Assembly: GCF_042678185.1 (NCBI RefSeq)
Contig: NZ_JBHUDQ010000004.1
Source: Ramlibacter ginsenosidimutans
GTDB lineage: Bacteria; Pseudomonadota; Gammaproteobacteria; Burkholderiales; Burkholderiaceae_C
Strand: one strand, 5' to 3'
DNA: 64,000 nt
This document shows positions 51,169 to 59,934 of this stretch, piece by piece. Numbering within the stretch: the first letter of the stretch is position 1; each line of letters starts with the position of its first letter. The notes under the pieces are model-generated. The model searched no databases. It had not been told where the DNA came from and saw nothing but the letters and a program-made list of their open reading frames with translations. Both the position numbers and the translations under genes were made by a program.

Positions 51169-51912
51169 ATGAAACTGGCGGGAAAAGTTGCCCTCGTCAC
51201 GGGGGCGACGGGAAGTTTTGGTCGAGCGATCGCACGGACTCTGAAGCAGGCCGGGGCGCGAGTGATGCTGGCTGACTTGCCTGCAGAGAACAATGATTCC
51301 GTGACTGCGCTGCTCGGCGAACTCGGCGCTGGAGCGAGTTATGTTCGACTGGACGTGCGCGCGGAAAAGGAGTGGTCAGTTGCTGTCGCGCGATGTCTGT
51401 CGGAGTTTGGGCAGCTGAACGTGCTTGTCAACAACGCGGGCATCAGCGGCGGAATCGACGCCGGCGGCGACAGTATCGAGGCCTGGGACGAGCTCATGGA
51501 CGTGAATGCGAAAGGTGCATTCCTGGGAATCCGGGCCACCTGCGATGCGCTTTCCCGTCACGGTGGTTCAATCGTCAACATCTCCTCCGTGTCTGCGCTC
51601 CACGGGCAACCGAAATCCAGCCACATGGGATATCACGCATCCAAGGCGGCTGTTCACATCATGACCAAAGCAGCAGCGTTGCGGTATGCGCCAGCGGTGC
51701 GTGTCAACAGCGTTCATCCCGGAATCATGCCGGTGATGAAGACGTCCAAATTCGAGCCGGCCGCACGGGCGAACGCCTTGGCGCAGGTACCGCTCGGGCG
51801 CGAAGGTCGCGCCGAAGATGTGGCGAACGCCGTACTGTTCCTTGCTTCGGAGGACGCGTGCTACATCACGGGCGCCGAGCTTTTGGTCGACGGTGGCCTC
51901 ATGGCTGGTTGA
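51169..51912 (+). CDS. Short-chain dehydrogenase/reductase
   Basis: This 247-residue classical SDR has the cofactor motif TGATGSFG (residues 11-18), NNAGISGG, the catalytic serine in NISSVSALHG and YHASK as YxxxK. It starts 21 bp after the oxygenase with a GGAG site. As the last gene of the cluster it probably oxidises the diol or alcohol produced after the Rieske reaction. The C-terminal YITGAELLVDGGLMAG is the standard SDR ending. Confidence 0.93.
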   Translation: MKLAGKVALVTGATGSFGRAIARTLKQAGARVMLADLPAENNDSVTALLGELGAGASYVRLDVRAEKEWSVAVARCLSEFGQLNVLVNNAGISGGIDAGGDSIEAWDELMDVNAKGAFLGIRATCDALSRHGGSIVNISSVSALHGQPKSSHMGYHASKAAVHIMTKAAALRYAPAVRVNSVHPGIMPVMKTSKFEPAARANALAQVPLGREGRAEDVANAVLFLASEDACYITGAELLVDGGLMAG

Positions 51913-52039
51913 TCACAGCTCCACCGGGCTGCTGGGGGCTCCCCACGTTGATCGTTCCACAGATCAGGGCCGGGTGGCCGCCTCAGCAAGTAGAACCGGC
52001 ATCCGACGCATAGTGCCGGCTTGAGCTCAGGGCAGGAGA

Positions 52040-52573
52040 TCAGGACGCTGCCGCCGCGACCCGCATGATCGCGGCGAGCAGGGAAGCCTCGTCGTGCCCG
52101 CCCCGGTGGAGCACGCCGTTGATGAAGAAGGTCGGCGTTCCCTGGACGCCGCTTTGCAGCCCACCCTCCATGTCGTCCTCGATCTTGGGCAGGAACGCGT
52201 GGCCGGAGAGGTCGCCGGCGAACCGCTTGACATCCAGGTGCAGGGCGGCGGCGTACTTGATCAGGTCGGCGGGCGCCAGTGCGTCCTGGTGCTCGAAGAG
52301 CACGTCGTGCATCCTCCAGAACTGGCCCTGAGCCCCCGCCGCTTCCGCGGCCTCGGCCGCGAGCTGCGCGTGCGGATGCACGTTGACCAGCGGGAACTGG
52401 CGGAACACGACGGCCAGCGTGTCCGGCAGCTCCCTCTCCAGGTTCTTCACGACCCCGTAGGCCGCACCGCAGTACGGGCACTCGAAATCGGCGTATTCGA
52501 CCAGCACCACCGGTGCGTCCGGTGAACCGCGCAGATGGTCTCGCTCGTTGATGGGAACGGTCAGTGTGTTCAT
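52040..52573 (-). CDS. DsbA-like thioredoxin-fold oxidoreductase (cytoplasmic)
   Basis: This 177-residue DsbA-family protein has the redox motif C32-P-Y-C35 in YADFECPYCGAAYG and the cis-proline loop QGTPTFFING. There is no signal peptide and no transmembrane segment, so it should act in the cytoplasm, unlike true DsbA. Related stand-alone DSBA-domain proteins help in stress response or act as 2-hydroxychromene isomerase-like enzymes, but CPYC favours a thiol-disulfide role. It stands alone, convergent with the SDR gene. Confidence 0.87.
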   Translation of the reverse strand: MNTLTVPINERDHLRGSPDAPVVLVEYADFECPYCGAAYGVVKNLERELPDTLAVVFRQFPLVNVHPHAQLAAEAAEAAGAQGQFWRMHDVLFEHQDALAPADLIKYAAALHLDVKRFAGDLSGHAFLPKIEDDMEGGLQSGVQGTPTFFINGVLHRGGHDEASLLAAIMRVAAAAS

Positions 52574-52825
52574 GCACGCAGGTTAGCCGCGCACCACCGG
52601 CGTGTTTGTCGGTTTCCTGCTGTCCATGGCAGCCGCCGGCCGACTCCTGGGGCCTGACACGCAGCGTCCGGCATCCCCGCGTGCTGCACCCACGTTCCTG
52701 CGCCTGCATGGCGGGATCCTGCGCCATTACCCGCTTCGGCCGGCACGAGTGCGGCCCGGCGGTGCACGATGGCTGTTTGAGCCGGGCTGGCAGCACGCCG
52801 TCGATGCCCGGGAAACGGAGTCTTC

Positions 52826-54046
52826 ATGTCCGCCACCGTCGAGTCATCCGCCGCGACAAACCAGGTAGCCGAGCCCCAGCACGCGGAGCAGCGCCTGTTG
52901 TTCCAGCCCATCAGAGTCGGGCGCTTCCAGTTGCCGCACCGCATCGTCCTCGCCCCCCTCACGCGGTCGCGTGCACGCCAACCGGGGAACGTGCCGTCGC
53001 CGCTGAACGCCTGCTACTACCAGCAGCGCGCCTCTGCCGCGCTGATCATTTCCGAGGCGACGCAAATCTCGATGCAGGGACAGGGCTACGCCTGGACACC
53101 GGGCATCCACAGCCGTGAGCAGGTGGAGGGCTGGCGTCTCGTCACCGACGCGGTGCACGAAGCCGGCGGCCGCATCATCCTGCAGATGTGGCACGTGGGC
53201 CGGATTTCCCATCCCTCACTGCAGCCCGATTGCATGCCGCCGGTCGCGCCCTCTCCGATACGGCCCGAGGGGATGGCCTTCATCGAAAACGACAAGGGCG
53301 AAGGCGAGTTGGTGCCCTTCGTGACGCCGCGAGCGCTGCAGTTGGAGGAAATGCCTTACCTCGTGCGCCAGTACGAGCGGGCGGCGCGCAATGCTATCAA
53401 GGCCGGTTTCGACGGCGTGGAGGTCCACGCCGCCAACGGCTACCTGCTCGATCAGTTCCTGTGCAGCGGCACGAACCGCCGAACCGACGCGTACGGTGGA
53501 CCGGTGGAGAACCGCGCGCGCCTCCTGCTGGAGGTCGTGGACGCGGTCACGAAGGTCTGGAACCCCGACGCTGTCGGCGTGCGCCTCTCTCCGATGGCAA
53601 CGGCCAACGATATCCGCGACGACGATCCCCTCACCACCTTCACCCATGCCGCGCGCGAGCTGGACTCGCGCAAGCTGGCCTACCTGCACGTCGTCAATCC
53701 GGCGCTGCCAGCGCTCGAGAGCAAGATGCCTCCCAGTGCGGCGGCCATGCAGATGCTGCAGCGCATTCGCGAGACCTGGCACGGGCCGCTGATGCTCGCG
53801 GGCGGCTTCGATGCCGAGACGGCAGAACAATGGCTGAGGGAGGGCCGGGCCGACCTGATCGCCTTCGGCCGCAAGTTCATTGCCAACCCGGACCTTCCGG
53901 AACGGCTGCGCGGGCGCGCGCCGTTGAATGCGGACGACAGGAGCACCTACTACGGCGGCGGCGAGAAGGGCTACACCGACTATCCCAGCCTGGCGCAGGA
54001 GCGCGGCACGGCGCCCAAGGCTTGCGTGGATGAGAGCTGGCGCTAG
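52826..54046 (+). CDS. Old Yellow Enzyme-type alkene reductase (NemA-like)
   Basis: This 406-residue FMN flavoprotein reduces activated alkenes, nitrate esters or nitroaromatics with NAD(P)H. OYE features are LFQPIRVGRFQLPHRIVLAPLTRSRA, GGRIILQMWHVGRISH, the substrate-binding H/N pair in VEVHAANGYLLDQFL, TDAYGGPVENRARLL and FGRKFIANPDL. A GGAG site precedes the ATG. It converges on the molybdenum-hydroxylase operon with 91 bp between stops. No co-transcribed partner is evident. Confidence 0.94.
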   Translation: MSATVESSAATNQVAEPQHAEQRLLFQPIRVGRFQLPHRIVLAPLTRSRARQPGNVPSPLNACYYQQRASAALIISEATQISMQGQGYAWTPGIHSREQVEGWRLVTDAVHEAGGRIILQMWHVGRISHPSLQPDCMPPVAPSPIRPEGMAFIENDKGEGELVPFVTPRALQLEEMPYLVRQYERAARNAIKAGFDGVEVHAANGYLLDQFLCSGTNRRTDAYGGPVENRARLLLEVVDAVTKVWNPDAVGVRLSPMATANDIRDDDPLTTFTHAARELDSRKLAYLHVVNPALPALESKMPPSAAAMQMLQRIRETWHGPLMLAGGFDAETAEQWLREGRADLIAFGRKFIANPDLPERLRGRAPLNADDRSTYYGGGEKGYTDYPSLAQERGTAPKACVDESWR

Positions 54047-54137
54047 GCTGAACCGGGACTTGGCGGGCCGCCTGAAGTTCCATCGCCGACCTTCACTCCG
54101 TGTCGGCGGCACCGGCGGTCGGGTTGCATGCGAGCCC

Positions 54138-56384
54138 CTAGGCCATGACCGGCGCCATCACCTTGTCCGGCGTCATCGGCAGCGTGCGGATCCTGCGCCC
54201 GGTGGCATGCGAGATCGCATTGGAGATCGCGGCGGCGACGCCCAGTCCGCCGATCTCGCCCACGCCCTTGGCGCCCAGGCGGCTGACGATGCGGTCGTCC
54301 TCCGGCACGAAGATGACCTCCAGCGCATGGATGTCCGCATTGACCGGCACGTGGTAGTTGGCCAAGTCCACCGTCATGAAGCGGCCGAGCGCCTGGTCGA
54401 TGAGCGTGCCCTCGTGCAGCGCCTGCCCGATGCCCCACACGATGCCGCCCAGCACCTGGCTGCGCGCCGTGAGCTCGTTGATGATGCGGCCGCAAGCCAC
54501 CGCGCTCACAACACGCGTCACGCGCACGGTGCCCATCGCGTCGTCCACGCGCACCTCGCAGAACACCGCCGAATGCACGGCGCGCTCGTAGCGACCCTGC
54601 TCGTCCTCGTCGGGCTGGAGGTGGAAGTGCGCCTCGAGCCTGTCGGCTCCGGAGGCCGCCAGCACTTCCTGCACGGGCAGTCCGCCGCCCTCAGGACTGC
54701 GCCGCCGCAACTGGCCGCCGACGAACTCCACCTCCGCGAACTTGCTGTCCGCCAGCGGTGACGCCGCCATCGCGCGCGCGAGCTGCCAGGCCTTCTTGCA
54801 CAGCTTCTCGCACGCAGCATCCACGGCCGAACCCACGCTGGCGACGTGCGAAGACCCGCCCTCCGTCGGCGCCTGCGGCAGCCGCGTGTCGGCGATGTGC
54901 ACGCGCACGTCTTCCATCCGCACTCCCAGCGCGGACGCCGCGACCTGCGCAAGCACGGTGGCTGTGCCGGTGCCGATGTCGCTGGCCGCCGTTTCCACGT
55001 CAACGTGGCCGTCGGCGTGCCACACCACCCGCACCTGCGCTTCCTCCTGCTCGGCGATCCACTGCCCGCTGGCCATGCCCCAGCCCACCAGTTCGTGGCC
55101 CTCGCGCATGCTGCGGGGCTGCGGGTTGCGCCGCGACCAGCCGAAGCGCTCCGCCGCCATCGTGTAGCACTCGCGCAGCTTCTTGCTGGAATAAGGCTTG
55201 TCGCCGGAAGGCGCGCGCTCGGCGTAATTGGCGAGGCGCAGCGCCAGCGGATCCATCCCCAGCGCCTGCGCCAGTTCGTCCATGGCGACCTCCAGCGGGA
55301 AGAGGCCGCTGGCGGCCCCCGGCGCCCGCATGTCCAGCGGCGTCGGCAGGTCCAGCGGCAGCACGCGGTAGTCGCCCCGCAGGCTCTTGCTGCGGTACAG
55401 CGTGCGCGACCAGCGGGTGACCATCTCGGTGTAGTCGTCCACGCGCGAGGTTTCACCCACCGCCTCGTGGATCAGCGCGTTCAGCGTGCCGTCGCGTTCG
55501 GCGCCCAGCCGCACGCGCTGCCAGATCTCGGGCCGGTGGCCGAAGGTGAACATCTGCTGCCGCGTCAGCACCACCCGCACCGCTCGCCGCAGGTGCAGCG
55601 CGCCGACGATCGCCAGCAGCAGGTTGTACTGCGGCCGCAGCCCGGAGCCGAAGGCGCCGCCAACGAAGGTGTTCAGCAGCGTCAGTTGGCTCTCGGGCAG
55701 GCCGAACACCTTGGCCAACCGCCTGCGCGTGCCGTGCCCGCCCTGGTTCTTGTCGTGGACGGTGAGCGCGCCGCCGGCCTCGAAGACGACCGTGCTGGCG
55801 TGCAGTTCCATCGGGTTGTGGTGCTCCGCGGCCTGGTGAAATTCGGCGTCGATCTTGACGGGCGACACGGCGAAGGTCTCATCGGCATCGCCGCGCGGCT
55901 TGGGTGGCGCCGTGTCCTCGTCGAGTTCCTTCGGGGCACGGCCCTGAGCGTGGTGCCGCGGCAAGTCGGTCGCGTGCGCCTGCGCGTCGTACTCGATGCG
56001 CACCAGGCCGGCCGCGTGGCGCGCGGCTTCCCAACTCTCCGCCAGCACCAGCGCCACCGGCTGGCCGGCATAGTGCACCCTGTCGCTCACCAGCGGCTTG
56101 ACCGGCACGGTGGAGAAGTCTTCGCCCGTACCGAAGTAATGCGCGAGCTGCGGCGCCTCGCTGCGATGGCCGTGCCACAGCACATCCAGCACACCGCGCA
56201 CCGCACGCGCCTGCTCATCGTGCACGGCCACGATGCGCCCGCGGGCGATGGCAGCATTGACGACGACGCCATGCACGAGCCCTTCGGCGGCGATCTCGGC
56301 GGCATAGCGCGCCTGCCCGGTCACCTTGGCGCGGCCGTCGATGCGGGGCACGGGCTCGCCGATCGCGACGAAGCCGCCGCTCAT
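54138..56384 (-). CDS. Molybdopterin-binding subunit of xanthine-oxidase-family hydroxylase (PaoC-like)
   Basis: This 748-residue large subunit carries the molybdenum cofactor (pterin-cytosine dinucleotide) and hydroxylates an aldehyde or heterocycle. The N-terminal GEPVPRIDGRAKVTGQARYAAE, the middle GGAFGSGLRPQYNLL and DIGTGTATVLAQ, and the C-terminal catalytic glutamate in GAKGVGEIGGLGV are all present. The ATG overlaps the FAD-subunit stop by 4 bp. Order A-B-C and lengths match PaoABC periplasmic aldehyde oxidoreductase. Confidence 0.93.
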   Translation of the reverse strand: MSGGFVAIGEPVPRIDGRAKVTGQARYAAEIAAEGLVHGVVVNAAIARGRIVAVHDEQARAVRGVLDVLWHGHRSEAPQLAHYFGTGEDFSTVPVKPLVSDRVHYAGQPVALVLAESWEAARHAAGLVRIEYDAQAHATDLPRHHAQGRAPKELDEDTAPPKPRGDADETFAVSPVKIDAEFHQAAEHHNPMELHASTVVFEAGGALTVHDKNQGGHGTRRRLAKVFGLPESQLTLLNTFVGGAFGSGLRPQYNLLLAIVGALHLRRAVRVVLTRQQMFTFGHRPEIWQRVRLGAERDGTLNALIHEAVGETSRVDDYTEMVTRWSRTLYRSKSLRGDYRVLPLDLPTPLDMRAPGAASGLFPLEVAMDELAQALGMDPLALRLANYAERAPSGDKPYSSKKLRECYTMAAERFGWSRRNPQPRSMREGHELVGWGMASGQWIAEQEEAQVRVVWHADGHVDVETAASDIGTGTATVLAQVAASALGVRMEDVRVHIADTRLPQAPTEGGSSHVASVGSAVDAACEKLCKKAWQLARAMAASPLADSKFAEVEFVGGQLRRRSPEGGGLPVQEVLAASGADRLEAHFHLQPDEDEQGRYERAVHSAVFCEVRVDDAMGTVRVTRVVSAVACGRIINELTARSQVLGGIVWGIGQALHEGTLIDQALGRFMTVDLANYHVPVNADIHALEVIFVPEDDRIVSRLGAKGVGEIGGLGVAAAISNAISHATGRRIRTLPMTPDKVMAPVMA

Positions 56385-57403
56385 GGCGCATCCTCCGCGT
56401 GGTTGGTCACCGTGCCGGCGCTGGCGAGCGCCAGCGCGCGGACGACGGCTCGCCGCGCCAGCGGGATCTTGAACGCGTTGCTGCCCTCGCCGGTGCCCTG
56501 CGGCACGGCACCCTGCAGCAGTGCGTCGGCGGCGCGGGCGAACGACGCATCGGTCGCCGGCTGGCCGACCAGCAGCGCTTCGGCCGCCGGATCGCGCCAG
56601 GGCTTGTGCGCCACGCCGCCCAGCGCCACGCGTGCGGCGTGGATGACGCCGCCGTCCAGGTCCAGTGCCGCCGCCACCGAGACCAGCGCGAAGGCATAGG
56701 ACAGGCGCTCGCGCAACTTGAGGTAGACGCTGTGCGCGCGGAATCCGTCGGCCGGGGGCAGCGTGAGCGCGAGAATCAGCTCGTCGTGCGCCAGCGTGGT
56801 GTCGAGGTCCGGGCGGTCGCCGGGCAGGCGGTGGAAATCGGCGAAGGGGATCGTGCGTTCGCCGCGCGCCGAAGCAACCTGTACCGTCGCAGCCAGCGCG
56901 GCGAGCGCCACGCACATGTCGGACGGGTGCGTGGCAATGCAATGCGCGCTGGCTCCGAGGATCGCATGCTGCCGCGCCAGGCCAGCGATGGCCGAACAGC
57001 CGGAACCCGGCTGGCGCTTGTTGCAGGGCATGGCGATGTCGTAGAAGTAGCAGCAGCGGGTGCGCTGCAGCAGGTTGCCGCCGTTGCTTGCCATGTTGCG
57101 GATCTGCGCGGTGGCGCCCGACAGGATCGCGGTCGCCAGCAGCGGATAGCGCTCGCGCACCAGCGGGTGCCAGGCCGTGGCCGCGTTGCGGGCCAGCGCG
57201 CCCAGCCGCAGGCCGCCCTCGGCCGTGGGCTCGATCGCGGCCAGCCCGAGCCGATTGATGTCGACCAGCCGCATCGGCTGCTGCACGTTCACCTTCATCA
57301 GGTCGATGAGGTTGGTACCGCCGGCGATGAAGCTGGTGCCCTCGCCGGCGAGCCGGAGCGCCCCGGGAACGTCGCTGACGGGGACGAAGGTGAACGGGTT
57401 CAT
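56381..57403 (-). CDS. FAD-binding subunit of xanthine-oxidase-family hydroxylase (PaoB-like)
   Basis: This 340-residue CO-dehydrogenase-flavoprotein-like subunit has the FAD motif SFIAGGTNLIDLM (residues 24-36) and GNLLQRTRCCYF. Cysteines at 117, 118, 127 and 136 match the extra [4Fe-4S] cluster insertion known in PaoB, so electrons probably pass through four clusters. The ATG at 57403 overlaps the iron-sulfur subunit stop (ATGA), and the stop overlaps the large subunit, so all three are coupled. Confidence 0.92.
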   Translation of the reverse strand: MNPFTFVPVSDVPGALRLAGEGTSFIAGGTNLIDLMKVNVQQPMRLVDINRLGLAAIEPTAEGGLRLGALARNAATAWHPLVRERYPLLATAILSGATAQIRNMASNGGNLLQRTRCCYFYDIAMPCNKRQPGSGCSAIAGLARQHAILGASAHCIATHPSDMCVALAALAATVQVASARGERTIPFADFHRLPGDRPDLDTTLAHDELILALTLPPADGFRAHSVYLKLRERLSYAFALVSVAAALDLDGGVIHAARVALGGVAHKPWRDPAAEALLVGQPATDASFARAADALLQGAVPQGTGEGSNAFKIPLARRAVVRALALASAGTVTNHAEDAP

Positions 57404-57975
57404 GCCGGCTCTTCGGGTGCGCGGACGGCGCGCGCATTCACCGTCGTGCCGGCGATCCAGGCAGTGCGCGCCACCTCGCTGGCGTGCGGCCCGGGCCCGA
57501 TCACCACCTGCGCGACCGCCTGGGCGATCTGCGCGTAGGCGCCGCAGCGGCAAAGGTTGCCCGACATCAGCTCGCGCACATCGTCCAGAGACTTCGCGTG
57601 TCCCTCGTTCGCCAGGCCGACGGCGGAGCACAGTTGCCCCGGCGTGCAGTAGCCGCACTGGAAAGCGTCATGCTCCATGAAGGCCTGCTGCAGCGGATGC
57701 AGGTCGTCGCCCTGGGCGAGGCCCTCCACCGTGGTCACCTCGCCGCCGTCGTGCATCACCGCGAGCGTCAGGCACGAGAGCACGCGCACGCCGCCGACGA
57801 GGACCGTGCAGGCGCCGCACTGCCCGTGGTCGCATCCTTTCTTCGTGCCCGTGAGGTCGAGGTGGTCGCGCAGGAGGTCCAGCAGCGGCGTCCAGCTCTC
57901 GACCTCCAGCGCGTGAGGCATGCCGTTGATGCGCAGCTGGATGTCATGACGGGAAGGTGGAGCGAGCGGCGGCAT
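57400..57975 (-). CDS. [2Fe-2S] subunit of xanthine-oxidase-family hydroxylase (PaoA-like)
   Basis: This 191-residue iron-sulfur subunit has cluster I ligands C48, C53, C56 and C68 (KKGCDHGQCGACTVLV) and cluster II ligands C107, C110, C142 and C144 (FQCGYCTPGQ, LCRCG). No Tat signal precedes the ferredoxin domain (MPPLAPPSRHDIQLRINGMP), so unlike E. coli PaoA this complex would stay cytoplasmic unless the start is further upstream. It is the first gene of the operon. No PaoD/XdhC-like maturation gene is adjacent. Confidence 0.92.
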   Translation of the reverse strand: MPPLAPPSRHDIQLRINGMPHALEVESWTPLLDLLRDHLDLTGTKKGCDHGQCGACTVLVGGVRVLSCLTLAVMHDGGEVTTVEGLAQGDDLHPLQQAFMEHDAFQCGYCTPGQLCSAVGLANEGHAKSLDDVRELMSGNLCRCGAYAQIAQAVAQVVIGPGPHASEVARTAWIAGTTVNARAVRAPEEPA

Positions 57976-58581
57976 GGGCGGCCTTCGGAAGGCGGGAGCG
58001 CGCCAGCATGATGGCCAGCGCGCGCAGCTTGCTGTGTCCAGAACCTGCGCGAAGTTCCGCTTTCCTGCTGGTCACTGGCCGCCCAGCGGCCCTCACGCCG
58101 GCGCTTGATGTGGGAACGGATCGCAATCGGTGTCTGCGAAGAGTTGAAGAAGAGCCAGTCCTCGCGGACCCAGACTCAAGTCGGCATATGCCTCCGGGCC
58201 CACAGAGCGCACCACGTGAAATACCATGGTGTCGTGCGTCGCCGCGCCGCACAACACAGCTGGATCGAGCTGGAGCGGCTCGCGGCCGCGATCGTCCTCG
58301 CGACTGGTGGTGATGTGGGCGTGCTGCTCGCCCTCGGGGCCGCGCTCGTGATCCATCCGGGCCTCGGCACGGAGGTCGAATCCAGCTCCGGACCCACCGA
58401 CACCGATTCCGTGACCGCGCTGCTGGACGGAGGCAGCAGCATGTCGATCGTCGGCGCACCTGCGGTACCGAGCCTGCCGGCGCAACGTAGGACATCGGCG
58501 ATCAGCGAACAAGCCCGTTCCCTAGAGCCGTGCCGCAGCATCGGGGTCATGGTCAGCACAACCTCAAGAACTGAAGGCATC
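57976..58581. other. 606-bp gap without a recognisable gene
   Basis: It separates the divergent molybdenum-hydroxylase operon from the small protein/esterase pair and must contain both promoters. Several frames are open, but none has a domain, plausible start or conserved motif, and they disagree in strand. No clear operator was found. Confidence 0.6.
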
Positions 58582-58788
58582 ATGCGCAATCCCTGGACCA
58601 GCAAGAATCCCTTCATGAGCATGTGGCTGAGCGCGGCCAACAAGTCCGCCGGGACCGCTCGCGGCATCGCGGCGTCCTCCGCCAAGCGGCAAATTGCGTC
58701 CGCGCAGGCGGATGCGACGCGGCAATTTCTCGAGTTCTGGGCACCCCAGGCGGCCACGGTTCGTTCCCGGAAGAAGGCACGACGCTGA
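58582..58788 (+). CDS. Small protein (68 aa) next to PHB-depolymerase-like esterase
   Basis: The sequence starts MRNPWTSKNPFMSMWLSAAN, contains KSAGTARGIAASSAKRQIAS and ends in a basic tail VRSRKKARR. It resembles short basic helical proteins found beside PHB-depolymerase esterases in Burkholderiales, which may associate with polyhydroxybutyrate granules. The gene overlaps the esterase frame at CTGA (58785-58788), suggesting coupling. Its function is inferred from the neighbour only. Confidence 0.65.
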   Translation: MRNPWTSKNPFMSMWLSAANKSAGTARGIAASSAKRQIASAQADATRQFLEFWAPQAATVRSRKKARR

Positions 58789-59807
58789 AGCGACGCTCCA
58801 AGGCCCCCACGTGGCCCAACATCGTGGGCGGCAGCATTGCGGCAGTCGCAAGCGCGGCCCTCTTCGCGAATCACCGCACCGCCAAAACGCTGCTAGCGCC
58901 TGTATTGAGGCAACGAGAGCCGCCGCCCGGCGCCGGCCAGTGGCTGTCTGGCGTGGCCATGGGTGCAGGCGGCGTGCGGCGTTGGTGGCTGTATCGGCCG
59001 CCCGATGCCAAGTTCGGTGAGCGGCTGCCCCTCATGGTGATGCTGCACGGATGCCGGCAAAACGCGAATCTGTTTGCGACCAGCACCCGGATGAACGCCG
59101 TCGCCGCACGGGAACGGTTCCTGGTGCTCTATCCCGAGCAGGAACGGTCCTCCAATGCGCAAGGCTGCTGGAACTGGTTCGACACGTCGTCGGGACGCGC
59201 CTACGGTGAAGCGGCATCGATCATGAACGCCATCGACCAGGTGTGCATGCTGTATTCGGCCGATCGCGACCGGATAGCGGTTGCGGGGCTGTCTGCAGGT
59301 GCCAGCATGGCAGCATTGCTCGCCATCCGGCAGCCGCGACGCTTCAAGGCGGTGATCATGCATTCCGGCATTCCTCCGGGTACTGCACATTCCGCGTTGT
59401 CCGCGGTGAGTGCGATGCATGGAGGAAGGAACACCAGGTCGCTGCCGACAGGACCTGCGAGCACGGGCGAGGTGCTGCCGCCGCTGCTGGTGATCCATGG
59501 CCAGGAGGACACCTTGGTGGCGCCGAGCAACGGGCTGGCCGCAGTTCAAGTCTGGGCGGAAGAGGCCGGCGCCCAGGGCGTGGTGCAACGCACGGTGCAG
59601 CGCGGCAAACGCCATGCCACCCTGGTCACCGACTTCAAGCGCAGGGGCAGCACGGCGGCGACCCTGGTGGAAGTCGCGACGCTGGGGCACGCTTGGAGTG
59701 GGGGCGCCGCGGGTGAGGCTTACAGCGATGATCAGGGGCCGGACGCGTCGCGCATGGCCTGGCGGTTTGCGCGCAGGCAGTTCGAGGAGGCGATCATCGC
59801 GCGGTGA
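58785..59807 (+). CDS. PHB-depolymerase-family esterase, second copy
   Basis: This alpha/beta hydrolase of about 340 residues has VMLHGCRQNA (oxyanion turn), nucleophile serine in VAGLSAGASMAAL, acid in HGQEDTLV, histidine in LGHAWSGGAAG, and NAQGCWNWF as in the esterase at 19896-20981. No ATG, GTG or TTG stands at the expected N-terminus; the frame is open well upstream. A CTG at 58785 that overlaps the stop of the 68-residue gene (CTGA) would give MKRRSKAPTWPN and is the best candidate; a GTG at 58822 is another option. It converges on the hybrid kinase. Confidence 0.82.
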   Translation: MKRRSKAPTWPNIVGGSIAAVASAALFANHRTAKTLLAPVLRQREPPPGAGQWLSGVAMGAGGVRRWWLYRPPDAKFGERLPLMVMLHGCRQNANLFATSTRMNAVAARERFLVLYPEQERSSNAQGCWNWFDTSSGRAYGEAASIMNAIDQVCMLYSADRDRIAVAGLSAGASMAALLAIRQPRRFKAVIMHSGIPPGTAHSALSAVSAMHGGRNTRSLPTGPASTGEVLPPLLVIHGQEDTLVAPSNGLAAVQVWAEEAGAQGVVQRTVQRGKRHATLVTDFKRRGSTAATLVEVATLGHAWSGGAAGEAYSDDQGPDASRMAWRFARRQFEEAIIAR

Positions 59808-59934
59808 GCTGGAGCTCCGACCCAATGCGCTGGAAGAAGCCGGGTGCCGACCGGGTCGGCGCGCCGTTACATCTCTGCCGGCGTCCTGAAGTCGAGAGTC
59901 TTCCTTGGGCGCTCGCGGCATCGGGGCCGCCGGC

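Noticed and set aside
59846..59860. GCCGACC-G-GGTCGGC as a bidirectional terminator between esterase and kinase
   Set aside because: The stem has almost no loop and no T-run on either side; too weak to annotate as a terminator.
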